NCBI GenBank assembly: GCA_048264125.1
Contig: JBLXDM010000002.1
Location: 62,001-126,000 of the forward strand
Source of the DNA: M1-B18 sp048264125
GTDB lineage: Bacteria > Bacillota > Clostridia > Peptostreptococcales > Natronincolaceae
Direction: 5' to 3'
DNA length: 64,000 nucleotides
Made by a program: the position numbers and the translations under genes. This document shows, one piece after another, positions 14,700 through 22,658 of this stretch. The notes beneath the pieces are model-generated. The model saw nothing but the letters and a program-made list of their open reading frames with translations. It ran no database searches and had not been told where the DNA came from. The stretch's first letter is position 1. Each line of letters begins with the position of its first letter.

Positions 14700-16007
14700 T
14701 TATCCAAATATACTCAGTAAAGCAGTGGCAAGTATCAGCATAAAGGCTCCCCCGATTCGGGAGGATATCTGTGCAAAGGGCATAAGCTCCATACGGTTGG
14801 AAGCCGATAGCACAGCAACATCACCCGTGCCCCCCATATTAGACATACATAGACCGGCGGTTATTGAGGCTTCTATAGGGTAGAAGCCCACCAGTCTGCC
14901 AACAAAGCCTGATCCTAAAATGGCACCTACAACGGTTACCCCAACCAGCAATACATATTGAAGCGTAAAGGCATCGATTACCTGCTGCAGATTTGTATAG
15001 GCAACACCTATTCCCACCAGCAGAACGCCTGTTAAATTGGTCATTACAAACTGGAACCATTGGAAGGCACCCTCTTCATATCTTCTAGGTAGTACCCCCA
15101 CCATCTTTACAATCGCTACAGCTATGATCATCCATGCATAGGCATGCACCGCTGGGACAAATTTGCCTATTATGTTACCTACACCGAAGAAGGTCACTGA
15201 AAGCAATAGCCCCATCCCCATCATCTTGTAATCAAGAGCAGCAGGAGCCTCAGACCTTTGATCAGCTGTGGCAGCCGCTTCAGCTTTATTTATCAGTAGC
15301 TGACCATTTCCTGACAAGTTTTTCTTCACTTTTCCAAGTCTATCTAATAGTCCAGCCAAAATTATAGCCAAGGCATTACCTAAAGCAACCGCAGGCACCA
15401 TGATGGACAGCATTTCTGCAGGGTCCTTTGCCAGGCTCGCACCGAAGATTTTAGATAAGGGTACTGCACCGGCCCCCATACCGCCCCCCATAATTGGGAC
15501 TCCGATATATAGTATGGCTTCCTTTGCCCCGTAGCCAATCAAGGCTCCGGTTAGCGCCACTAAGCCAAGGGCAGCAGCAACGCCACCTATAATTGCAGGT
15601 AAATATCTAACAGAGGCCTTAATCAATAAATCCCTTTTCATTCCTAATATACTACCAGTAATAAGTGCAGCAATATAAAAATCTAAAAAGCCCTCTGTCG
15701 TCATAAAATTCTTCATTATTTCACTGGAATAGGCAGGTAATAGATTGTAGGTAACCAAAGCCGCAGAGCCAAAGATAACTATAATAGGCCCACCACCTAG
15801 ATAATCCTTTATAATAGGGGTATGATTACCTATCTCATTGAATATCGCTCCAATAACCATCATTAAAGCATAGGCCCCGATCATCCCCTTGGGCAATACA
15901 CCGATATAGGTGGTTGTTAATACCAACGCCGTCACAACGCCAAATATCGGCAGCGACATCCCCATGACTTTATAGCCTTGCTTTTCCTGTAATACTGCTG
16001 TTGACAT
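14700..16007 (-). CDS. 2-hydroxycarboxylate transporter family (Na+/malate or citrate symporter)
   Basis: A 435-residue polytopic membrane protein of the 2HCT family (CitS/CimH/MaeN). It carries two glycine-rich re-entrant-loop motifs, PIMGGGMGAGAVPLS in the first half and SNMGGTGDVAVLSASNRMEL near the C-terminus, and about 11 hydrophobic segments. The family imports malate or citrate with Na+. It is directly downstream of a malic enzyme and a CitA/CitB-type two-component system, so malate is the likelier substrate (as MaeN in Bacillus), which is inference from context. Start: ATG after AAAGGGAGGAAATTTT. It lies 20 nt after the malic enzyme stop, in the same operon. Confidence 0.9.
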   Translation of the reverse strand: MSTAVLQEKQGYKVMGMSLPIFGVVTALVLTTTYIGVLPKGMIGAYALMMVIGAIFNEIGNHTPIIKDYLGGGPIIVIFGSAALVTYNLLPAYSSEIMKNFMTTEGFLDFYIAALITGSILGMKRDLLIKASVRYLPAIIGGVAAALGLVALTGALIGYGAKEAILYIGVPIMGGGMGAGAVPLSKIFGASLAKDPAEMLSIMVPAVALGNALAIILAGLLDRLGKVKKNLSGNGQLLINKAEAAATADQRSEAPAALDYKMMGMGLLLSVTFFGVGNIIGKFVPAVHAYAWMIIAVAIVKMVGVLPRRYEEGAFQWFQFVMTNLTGVLLVGIGVAYTNLQQVIDAFTLQYVLLVGVTVVGAILGSGFVGRLVGFYPIEASITAGLCMSNMGGTGDVAVLSASNRMELMPFAQISSRIGGAFMLILATALLSIFG

Positions 16008-16027
16008 AAAATTTCCTCCCTTTATTT

Positions 16028-17203
16028 TTATTTTATTTTAGCCACACCTGATTCAATAGCAGCCTTAGCAACAGCCTTAGCCACACCTTCAGCCACCCGC
16101 TTATCAAAGGCATCCGGAATAACATATTCCTCCGTCAGCTCCTCCTCAGCAATAATTCCAGCTATTGCATAGGCAGCAGCCAGCTTCATTTCTTCATTTA
16201 TATCCTTGGCCCTGACGTCTAAGGCTCCTCTGAATACACCGGGGAATGCTAGAACATTATTCACCTGGTTTGGAAAGTCTGATCTGCCTGATCCTACAAC
16301 CTTTGCTCCTGCCTCCTTAGCTATATTGGGCAGTATTTCGGGCACAGGATTTGCCATTGCAAAAATTATAGAATCCTTTCCCATGGACTGCACCATCTCT
16401 GCAGATACTACATTCGCAGCAGATACCCCTATAAACACATCCGCCCCCTCCATTGCAGCCTTCAGCAGGCCTTGCTTGTTATCTCTGTTGGTGAGCCTTG
16501 CCATTTCCTCCTTGTGATCATTGTTATCCGGAGAACCCTCGTACAATATCCCTTGACGGTCGCATAAAAGGATATCCTTAGGCTTCAGCTTCAGCAGCAT
16601 TCTTGTTATTGCTACGCCTGCTGCTCCTGCACCATTTACAACTATCGTACATTCCTCAATAGACTTCTTAACCAGCTTTAGCGCGTTTATAACCCCTGCA
16701 ATTACCACGATGGCAGTACCATGCTGGTCGTCATGAAATACAGGAATATCCAGCTCCTTCTTGAGTCGTGCCTCTATTTCAAAGCATCTAGGAGAAGCAA
16801 TATCCTCTAGATTTATCCCTCCAAAGGTTGGTGAAATCAGCTTTACTGCTTTGACTATTTCTTCAACATCCTTTGAAGCAAGGCATATTGGAAAGGCATC
16901 GACATTTGCAAACTCTTTAAACAATAAAGCCTTTCCCTCCATAACCGGCATTGCAGCCTCAGGTCCTATATCTCCTAGCCCCAATACAGCTGTTCCATCG
17001 GTTACCACCGCCACCAGATTTCCCTTTGCAGTATACTTGAATACGTTTTCAACATCCTCATGGATTTTTAAACAGGGCTCTGCAACCCCCGGCGTATATG
17101 CAAGGCTAAGGTCCTCTCTGTTTTCCACCCTTACCTTGGAAACCACCTCTATCTTGCCCACCTTATCCTCGTGAAGCCTTAGGCTTTTCTCTGCATTATT
17201 CAT
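16028..17203 (-). CDS. NAD(P)-dependent malic enzyme (malate module copy)
   Basis: A 391-residue short malic enzyme that decarboxylates malate to pyruvate. It has the Tyr-containing LAYTPGVAEPC motif, GDIGPEAAMPVMEGK, the metal-binding FHDDQHGTAIVV and the Rossmann VNGAGAAG, then ANPVPEI. No phosphotransacetylase-like extension is present. It lies just upstream of the 2HCT transporter, so imported malate can be used at once. The start is the ATG at 17203, 8 nt after GAGGG; a GTG three codons upstream touches the ribosome site. A close paralogue (390 aa) lies at 59330-60502 without transporter or sensor. Confidence 0.95.
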   Translation of the reverse strand: MNNAEKSLRLHEDKVGKIEVVSKVRVENREDLSLAYTPGVAEPCLKIHEDVENVFKYTAKGNLVAVVTDGTAVLGLGDIGPEAAMPVMEGKALLFKEFANVDAFPICLASKDVEEIVKAVKLISPTFGGINLEDIASPRCFEIEARLKKELDIPVFHDDQHGTAIVVIAGVINALKLVKKSIEECTIVVNGAGAAGVAITRMLLKLKPKDILLCDRQGILYEGSPDNNDHKEEMARLTNRDNKQGLLKAAMEGADVFIGVSAANVVSAEMVQSMGKDSIIFAMANPVPEILPNIAKEAGAKVVGSGRSDFPNQVNNVLAFPGVFRGALDVRAKDINEEMKLAAAYAIAGIIAEEELTEEYVIPDAFDKRVAEGVAKAVAKAAIESGVAKIK

Positions 17204-17250
17204 ATCGAACACCCTCTTTTCTTTGAAATAATGAATGTGCTTAAATATTA

Positions 17251-17299
17251 CAAGAAAAAAACAAAAAATAAAACATTTAGTAAATATACTAAATGTTTT
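17251..17299 (-). terminator. Perfect palindrome plus T-tract between response regulator and malic enzyme
   Basis: Arms AAAACATTTAGTA (17270-17282) and TACTAAATGTTTT (17287-17299) are perfect 13-mers around 4 nt. On the minus strand they are followed by a T-rich run, so a terminator of the two-component operon is likely. Its perfect symmetry 70 bp upstream of malic enzyme also allows a response-regulator binding site. Confidence 0.6.
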
Positions 17300-17346
17300 G
17301 TAAATTAAAAAAATATTGATATTATTTTAACAGTTCTACTTTCCTA

Positions 17347-18027
17347 CTAATCTGTATTTAAATATCTATATACATAGCTTGGCCTTCCTACATTTCCATA
17401 TTCCATATCAATTTGCACCTCACCGGCTTGGGATAAATATTCTAAATACCTTCTCAGGGTTACTCGGCTAATGCCCAGCTTTATTGATATCTCATCGCAG
17501 GTAAAGGGTGCATGCTTATACTCCCTTATGAAGCCTTTGATTCTTTTTAGTGTCCTTTCATGGAGACCCTTTTGCATCTCAATAGCCCCTGCCGTCGGGC
17601 TTCTGTCAATTATGAAATCGATGTCCTGCTGGTGGATAATTTTCTTGTTTTTTAAAAGGGCATACCTTTCTCGATAGTTTAGAAGAGATCGTTTAAAGCG
17701 TTCAAAATCAAAGGGCTTAATAAGATAATCAATGGCACCCAGCTTCAGTACCTCATCAATATTCTCTACCTCCTTGGCAGCAGTGACCAATATGATGTCC
17801 AGCATAATTTGCTGCTCTCTAATTGTCTTCATTAGCTTCAGTCCATCCAGCTTAGGCATGAATATATCCAAAATCATTAGGTCAAAGCTGCTGGAGCTTA
17901 GTTTTTCCAGGGCTATTTCACCATTTTCAGCAATTGCTGTTACCTTAAAGCCTTCAATGCTGTCTGCATAATTTCTGTTTAATTGTGCAACCATTGGATC
18001 ATCCTCAACTATCAGAACCCTTATCAT
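17347..18027 (-). CDS. Response regulator, CitB/DcuR/MalR type
   Basis: A 226-residue regulator. The receiver domain (1-120) has the acidic pair D9-D10, phosphoacceptor D54 (LMILDIFMPKLDG) and the conserved Lys in YLIKPFDF. A C-terminal winged/HTH segment (about 165-215) contains CDEISIKLGISRVTLRRYLE. This architecture is the CitB/DcuR group that controls C4-dicarboxylate and citrate uptake. Overlap of 23 nt with the upstream kinase and position before malic enzyme and 2HCT transporter make it the likely activator of that pair in response to external malate (inference). Confidence 0.92.
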   Translation of the reverse strand: MIRVLIVEDDPMVAQLNRNYADSIEGFKVTAIAENGEIALEKLSSSSFDLMILDIFMPKLDGLKLMKTIREQQIMLDIILVTAAKEVENIDEVLKLGAIDYLIKPFDFERFKRSLLNYRERYALLKNKKIIHQQDIDFIIDRSPTAGAIEMQKGLHERTLKRIKGFIREYKHAPFTCDEISIKLGISRVTLRRYLEYLSQAGEVQIDMEYGNVGRPSYVYRYLNTD

Positions 18028-19618
18028 TATATCCCTCCCCCTTCGGCAAGCTCACTAAGATATTAGTTCCCTTGCTTAATTCAGATTCCAGCAGAATTTC
18101 TCCCTTAAGACTATCCACCACTTCCTTAACTAAGGCCAACCCTACGCCTCTGCTGCCCTCCTTGGTTGAGTATCCCCTCTTAAAAATCTTCTCCAGCTCC
18201 CCTTCACTCATGCCGATACCATTATCTATAATCCTCAGCCTTATATAGCGGTCATTCTCCTTTATTAAAAGCTTTACCGACTTATCCTCCTTTAGATCGG
18301 AGGCTACAGCATCAAAGGCATTTTCCAATAAATTTCCGACGATGGTCACCAAAGCATGACTATTGATTCTGTCCTCTCTTTTGGATAAATAGCTGTCGGT
18401 TTCTAATTGAAGAAAAATCCCCAGCTCCTTTGCTCTGCTGAATTTCCCCAATACCAAAGCAGCCACCACCGGGTCCTTGATTTTTTTCATTATTTGATTG
18501 ATTATCTGCTGCTGGCGTTCAGTAACACTGATAATATATTGTGTTGCCTTCTCCACATCCCCCAGCTGCAGGAGCCCCAAAAGTATGTGAAGCTTATTCA
18601 TAAATTCATGAGTATTAGCTCTTAGGGACTCAACTATTTGCTTAACGCCTGTAATTTCCTCAGCCATCTTCGTTATCATGGTCTTATCTCTAAAGGTGGC
18701 TATTGCACCTATAATTGTGTCCCTATCCTTCAAAGGTACTCTGTTGGATATAATAATAGTGTCATTTATCCGCTGCTCTCGATTAAACTCACTCTCCCCC
18801 GACTGCAGCACCTCCGGAAGCCTGCTGGTGGGAAGGACATCTGTTATTTGCCTGCCAATAATGTTGTCCTTCTGCAGATTTAAAAGCTCAATCGCAGAAT
18901 CATTTACGAGGCTTATTTTCAAATCTGCATCTATCGCCACTATGCCCTCATGCATAGCATCAAGTATACCCTTCTTTTCAAGATACATTTTCGATATTTC
19001 CCTAGGCTCCAGCCCCAATAGGGTTTTCTTTATGTTTGTGGACAATATAAAGGCTCCAATAATACCAATAATTATGCCTATGGTGGAGAAAAGAATTAGG
19101 TTTTTCTGATTTTGTCTTTTAACCTTATCAATGTTTTCTGTTAAAGCCGCCGCCATAACAAACCCCAGCTGCTGATTCTCATCGAAGACCGGTACAAAAG
19201 CCCTCATTTGATGTCCGAGGGTTCCTACCGCCTCAGATATATAGGTCCTCCCCTCCAGCACATCCCTTTCGTCGCCACCGACAAAGCTCTGACCTACCCT
19301 TTCAGGTGTTGGATGGGCTAGCCTGATGCCCTCCATATCTACAACAACCATTACCTCGATGTTCCTCGTAGTCTCCAACAGACCTTTGATATAGGGCTGT
19401 ACTCTATACCTCAGGGATGGGTCCCTTAACCCGTCTACAACTATCGGACTGGCAGCCATTAGCTGTGCAACATTTGAAATATTGTTTTCTACCTCTTTCC
19501 TCATATTATCAGTCATCCATCTGGTCATAAAAAACATAATTGAGGAAATGGAGATTAATACTATAGCTATTGTTAAGAGGGCAATTTTAGTCCTTAAGCT
19601 TACAAAATCCTTTTTCAT
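18005..19618 (-). CDS. Sensor histidine kinase, CitA/DcuS/MalK type
   Basis: A 537-residue membrane kinase. TM1 is at about 11-32, followed by an extracytoplasmic Cache/PAS sensor with the RLAHPTPERVGQSFVGGDE ligand-loop signature (102-120), TM2 at about 173-192 and a cytoplasmic PAS domain (about 215-320). A Spo0B-type dimerisation helix has the phosphoacceptor His in ANTHEFMNKLHILLGLLQLG (near 340). The C-terminal HATPase has NLLENAFDA, DNGIGMS and GVGLALVKEV. The sensor signature is that of citrate/C4-dicarboxylate receptors. It is the first gene of the malate module; the ATG follows GGAGGTTATGCC. Confidence 0.93.
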   Translation of the reverse strand: MKKDFVSLRTKIALLTIAIVLISISSIMFFMTRWMTDNMRKEVENNISNVAQLMAASPIVVDGLRDPSLRYRVQPYIKGLLETTRNIEVMVVVDMEGIRLAHPTPERVGQSFVGGDERDVLEGRTYISEAVGTLGHQMRAFVPVFDENQQLGFVMAAALTENIDKVKRQNQKNLILFSTIGIIIGIIGAFILSTNIKKTLLGLEPREISKMYLEKKGILDAMHEGIVAIDADLKISLVNDSAIELLNLQKDNIIGRQITDVLPTSRLPEVLQSGESEFNREQRINDTIIISNRVPLKDRDTIIGAIATFRDKTMITKMAEEITGVKQIVESLRANTHEFMNKLHILLGLLQLGDVEKATQYIISVTERQQQIINQIMKKIKDPVVAALVLGKFSRAKELGIFLQLETDSYLSKREDRINSHALVTIVGNLLENAFDAVASDLKEDKSVKLLIKENDRYIRLRIIDNGIGMSEGELEKIFKRGYSTKEGSRGVGLALVKEVVDSLKGEILLESELSKGTNILVSLPKGEGYNDKGSDS

Positions 19619-19738
19619 GGCATAACCTCCAGCTTTTGTTCTCAGTGTATATATAATTGAGTTTTCACCCTCAGTAAATAAAAAGTATCTTTAGCCTATA
19701 GTAGCCTATTGTATTGCTACTGTCAACGAGGCAACTGA

Positions 19739-19764
19739 AAAGCCCCCGCGTAAGCAGGGGCTTT
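19739..19764 (-). terminator. Terminator of the small Cys/Pro protein gene
   Basis: AAAGCCCC pairs with GGGGCTTT with a 10-nt loop, 28 nt downstream of the stop at 19793. Confidence 0.7.
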
Positions 19765-19792
19765 GAAAATTTTTGTGTTTAATTGTATAGCC

Positions 19793-20059
19793 TTACATAT
19801 ATTCAATGGTTCCGCCTGATTTATATATCGCATCGGTTATCTTGTGTATATCAAGGGTCGATTTATTATCCTTCCCACAGATACCAGGTAGCCTAATAAT
19901 CAGACAAATACCTGATGGCGAAGTAACCTCAATAAAATTCAGTAGATTAATAACAGCACCTGCTGGTATATTAATTCTTAACAATGTCCCCGGAAGCTGC
20001 GGACATTTTTCTGGGCAGGGCTTTTTACTAGGTGGCATCGGCTTTTTATACATCGTCAT
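19793..20059 (-). CDS. Unknown small protein with Pro/Cys-rich head
   Basis: About 88 residues. The head MTMYKKPMPPSKKPCPEKCP is rich in Pro, Lys and Cys, followed by a likely beta-rich body (GTLLRINIPAGAVINLL, GICLIIRLPGICG) and an acidic/basic tail ending SGGTIEYM. Four Cys in total. I do not recognise the family. The head resembles those of small spore-coat or exosporium proteins, but this is only a resemblance. The start at 20059 has AGGAGG 4 nt upstream. ATG at 20053 is an equal alternative (10 nt). Single-gene unit with its own terminator. Confidence 0.65.
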   Translation of the reverse strand: MTMYKKPMPPSKKPCPEKCPQLPGTLLRINIPAGAVINLLNFIEVTSPSGICLIIRLPGICGKDNKSTLDIHKITDAIYKSGGTIEYM

Positions 20060-20114
20060 TCCCCCTCCTAATTGCATTACATATTATGTAAGCAAAAGAA
20101 AAGAGTGATATCTA

Positions 20115-20705
20115 TCAAGAAATATTTAATTGCAAAATTCCTTCAATCCCCTTATTGCTAAGTATTCTCTTTATCTCATCTCTGGCGGATACAAAGGCCT
20201 GTCTTTTTATCTGGGATATTCTTTCATCACCATATACTCTCCAGCCGTCTACCTTTGTCAGCTTTAATGAGGGATGCCCCATAAAGCCCATGACATCCTT
20301 TAGTGGGTATCCTAGAAAAACCCCTATTTCATCGGGAATTTCTCCCTTTCTCATGACATTTAGTATATAATCTACATAGCTCTGCAGGCTAAAGCTAGCG
20401 GGATAACCAATTTCCTTCAAAAACCTCAGGTTCTTATACTCAGAAAGGGCCTCCTCCAACGCTTCAGGATGATAAATAAATAGCTTCGTGCATTTACTGC
20501 AGTAGGTGTATTCCTCAAACCTAAGGGGAGTGTTTTCTTCAAAAAACACCTTCAGAAGCTGGGTATTACTGTTGAAGCCCTCTGGAAAGCTCAGTATCTC
20601 TGCAGGCTTAACGCCTAAAATAACAGGCCCCAGCAGTTCAATATACCATCTAAAAAAATCCTCATTGTTGCTGCCTTCTTTACAAAAGCAATTATTTAGC
20701 TTCAC
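20115..20705 (-). CDS. DUF3793 family protein
   Basis: A 196-residue cytoplasmic protein with the DUF3793 hallmark segments: CSKCTKLFIYHPEALEEAL (about 69-87), IPDEIGVFLGYPLKDVMGFM (118-137, conserved 'HEIGLFLGYP') and DGWRVYGDE (153-161). The family is common in Clostridia, often near flavodoxin or iron-transport genes, with unknown activity. The start is a GTG behind GGGGGTGATTTT. Upstream AT-rich half-sites (20737-20764) hint at Fur-type control. Confidence 0.87.
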   Translation of the reverse strand: MKLNNCFCKEGSNNEDFFRWYIELLGPVILGVKPAEILSFPEGFNSNTQLLKVFFEENTPLRFEEYTYCSKCTKLFIYHPEALEEALSEYKNLRFLKEIGYPASFSLQSYVDYILNVMRKGEIPDEIGVFLGYPLKDVMGFMGHPSLKLTKVDGWRVYGDERISQIKRQAFVSARDEIKRILSNKGIEGILQLNIS

Positions 20706-20736
20706 AAAATCACCCCCAGTAAAGCATTATTGAATT

Positions 20737-20764
20737 TCATTATCATTTATATATAATTATCATA
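20737..20764 (-). promoter_or_regulatory. Possible Fur-like box upstream of the DUF3793 gene
   Basis: Two direct ATTATCAT half-sites lie within 28 bp (TCATTATCATT and AATTATCAT), resembling half of the Fur GATAATGATTATC pattern. Weak and AT-rich, so only suggestive. Confidence 0.3.
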
Positions 20765-20892
20765 TACCAATTCTTCAAAAATGTCAAAATCTTCTTCGGT
20801 AATATTTATGTTAATTAAATAACTGTGCCGTTTCATTGACCTAAAGCATTTGCTATAATTGATGATATAAATAACTAACTTGGAGGCCTTTT

Positions 20893-21615
20893 ATGAATTT
20901 TAAACTTGATATTCACTGTCATACTATCGCCAGTGGTCATGCCTACAGTACTGTTTTAGAGATGGTCAGCCAGGCAAAGGCCATCGGCCTTGAGCTTATT
21001 GCCCTTACGGAGCATGGCCCCGCAATGCCCTCAGGTGCTAATCTTCTCTACTTTAATAACCTGAAGGTTCTTCCTTCCTTCATTGATGGCGTTGAGGTCT
21101 TGAAGGGTGCAGAGGTTAATATCATCGATTATAACGGAGGCCTGGACCTTCCTGAGGAAACCCTGAAAAGCCTCGATTTTGTTATAGCCAGCTTCCATGA
21201 CGCATGCCTTGAGGCGGGAACTAATGAGGATCACACCAATACCCTGATCAAGCTTATGGAGAAGCCCTATATTCATATGATTGGGCATCCTGGAAACCCT
21301 TATTTTTCTATTGATATCCCCAGAGTTGTACGGGCTGCGAAGGATACCGGTACTATTCTGGAGATAAACAACAGCTCCTTAAAGCCCAATAGCTTTCGGG
21401 TGGGCAGCAAAGAAAATTGCTTTGATATCCTAAAGGAATGCAAAAAACAAGGAGTACCGGTGGCCCTTGGTAGCGATGCCCATATTACCTTCGACATAGC
21501 TAACTTTGGCCATGGACTAGAGATGATAAAGGCCCTTGATGTGCCGGAGGAGCTTATATTGAATACTTCCGTAGACCTATTTAAAGAGGCCTTATGTAAG
21601 AAAAGAATTCTATAA
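20893..21615 (+). CDS. PHP-domain metal hydrolase (YcdX-like)
   Basis: A 240-residue PHP-domain phosphoesterase. Metal ligands are visible in HCHTIASGHAY (residues 8-18), ALTEHGPAMP (36-45), FHDACLEAG (98-106), MIGHPGNP (130-137) and GSDAHITFDI (near 198). Length and motif order match the YcdX group of trinuclear-metal hydrolases. The natural substrate is unknown; histidinol-phosphate is unlikely because no his genes are near. The ATG follows TTGGAGGCCTTTT. Single-gene unit. Confidence 0.92.
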   Translation: MNFKLDIHCHTIASGHAYSTVLEMVSQAKAIGLELIALTEHGPAMPSGANLLYFNNLKVLPSFIDGVEVLKGAEVNIIDYNGGLDLPEETLKSLDFVIASFHDACLEAGTNEDHTNTLIKLMEKPYIHMIGHPGNPYFSIDIPRVVRAAKDTGTILEINNSSLKPNSFRVGSKENCFDILKECKKQGVPVALGSDAHITFDIANFGHGLEMIKALDVPEELILNTSVDLFKEALCKKRIL

Positions 21616-21621
21616 GACATG

Positions 21622-21656
21622 AAATAAAAGGAGGTCACCCTCCTTTTATTTTTTTC
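21622..21656. terminator. Bidirectional terminator (PHP gene / mini-protein copy 2)
   Basis: AATAAAAGGAGG (21623-21634) pairs perfectly with CCTCCTTTTATT (21639-21650), followed by TTTTTT on plus. Confidence 0.85.
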
Positions 21657-21663
21657 GAATATA

Positions 21664-21843
21664 TTAGAATGCAAAGAACCTTCTTCCACCAAATAAAATA
21701 ACCAATAATAGGAAGAAGAACAGTAGGCTGTCACCTGAACCAGCGAACCAACCGCTATTACAGAAAAGGATCACCAAAAGCAGGAAGAAAAATAATAATG
21801 AGCTTTCTCCGCCAAATAATCCTCCTAATACACCATTACTCAT
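21664..21843 (-). CDS. Two-block hydrophobic mini-protein, copy 2 (59 aa)
   Basis: A 59-residue gene with ribosome site AAAGGAGGTAGCTGT. The protein is MSNGVLGGLFGGES, block 1 SLLFFFLLLVILFCNSGWF, hinge AGSGD, block 2 SLLFFFLLLVILF, tail GGRRFFAF. It shares the tail style with copy 1 (GGRYFFI) and the Gly-rich head with copies 3 and 4. Head-to-tail with copies 3 and 4, each with its own ribosome site. Function unknown; predicted membrane hairpin. Confidence 0.82.
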   Translation of the reverse strand: MSNGVLGGLFGGESSLLFFFLLLVILFCNSGWFAGSGDSLLFFFLLLVILFGGRRFFAF

Positions 21844-21914
21844 ACAGCTACCTCCTTTATCATGTAGGCCTCTAGCTTGATGCTAAAGGCATTATTTATT
21901 GACGGTACATTTTT

Positions 21915-22109
21915 CTAGCAACCACCAAAAAGAGTTGGCCCACTAAATAATACCACCAGTAATAAGAAGAAGAACAATAAACTGTCACCGTAGGCCTTAA
22001 ATAAACCACAGTTACAGAAGATAATAACCAGCAGCAGGAAGAAGAATAATAAGCTGCTATTGGCGCCAAATATACCGCCTAACACGCTGTTTGATGTAAC
22101 ATCACTCAT
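21915..22109 (-). CDS. Two-block hydrophobic mini-protein, copy 3 (64 aa)
   Basis: The head MSDVTSNSVLGGIFGANS is followed by SLLFFFLLLVIIFCNCGLF, hinge KAYGD, then SLLFFFLLLVVLF and tail SGPTLFGGC. The ribosome site is AAAAGGAGGTGTAAGGC. Cys residues follow block 1 (CNC) and end the protein (GGC), a pattern shared with copy 4. Nucleotide similarity to copy 4 is high in both hydrophobic blocks, pointing to tandem duplication. Function unknown. Confidence 0.83.
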   Translation of the reverse strand: MSDVTSNSVLGGIFGANSSLLFFFLLLVIIFCNCGLFKAYGDSLLFFFLLLVVLFSGPTLFGGC

Positions 22110-22256
22110 GCCTTACACCTCCTTTTAAAGCTTCTTTATTTTTTTATTACATATTATGTTGCAGCCAATTAAGATGTGATTACCACCACGTCATGAGGTC
22201 ATGAATTGCAACGATAACACACAGAGGGCAGAGGAGCTGCCCTCCTATGTTCATGC

Positions 22257-22466
22257 CTAACAACCACCAAACAATCCTCTTCCACAGAACAATACAACAA
22301 GCAATAAGAAGAAGAACAGCAAGCTGTCGCCTGATCCCTTGAATAAGCCACAGTTGCAGAAGATAATTACCAGCAGCAGAAAAAAGAATAACAAGCTGCT
22401 CTTTCCTCCAAACAGTCCGCCAACTAAGCCTGTTCCTGCTCCTGTTGAAGCTATAGCATCACTCAT
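22257..22466 (-). CDS. Two-block hydrophobic mini-protein, copy 4 (69 aa)
   Basis: The head MSDAIASTGAGTGLVGGLFG leads into SLLFFFLLLVIIFCNCGLF, hinge KGSGD, SLLFFFLLLVVLF and tail CGRGLFGGC. Start chosen at 22466, 8 nt after GGAGGTG. An in-frame ATG five codons upstream lies on the ribosome site. First of the three-gene cluster in transcription order and divergent from dapG. Same unknown function as the other copies. Confidence 0.83.
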   Translation of the reverse strand: MSDAIASTGAGTGLVGGLFGGKSSLLFFFLLLVIIFCNCGLFKGSGDSLLFFFLLLVVLFCGRGLFGGC

Positions 22467-22658
22467 AATTCGCACCTCCATTTTTTATATAGAATCCTAG
22501 GTCTCATTTCATCATATGAAAATACTATAAATGTGTGCTTTTTCACAGTGAAATTTATCAACATTGAAGGCTTACTTTTAGAGAACATTTAAGCTCCTCC
22601 GGCATAACCTAATTATTATATACTTAATTTCAAATTAAAAATGCTTGAGGTGATTTGT

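Noticed and set aside
21300..21734. 144-codon open frame antisense to the PHP hydrolase
   Set aside because: Overlaps a clear PHP-domain gene, its terminator and mini-protein copy 2.
22482..22658. Lysine riboswitch upstream of the aspartokinase gene
   Set aside because: Only about 175 nt between dapG and the mini-protein gene; none of the conserved lysine-aptamer core words is seen.
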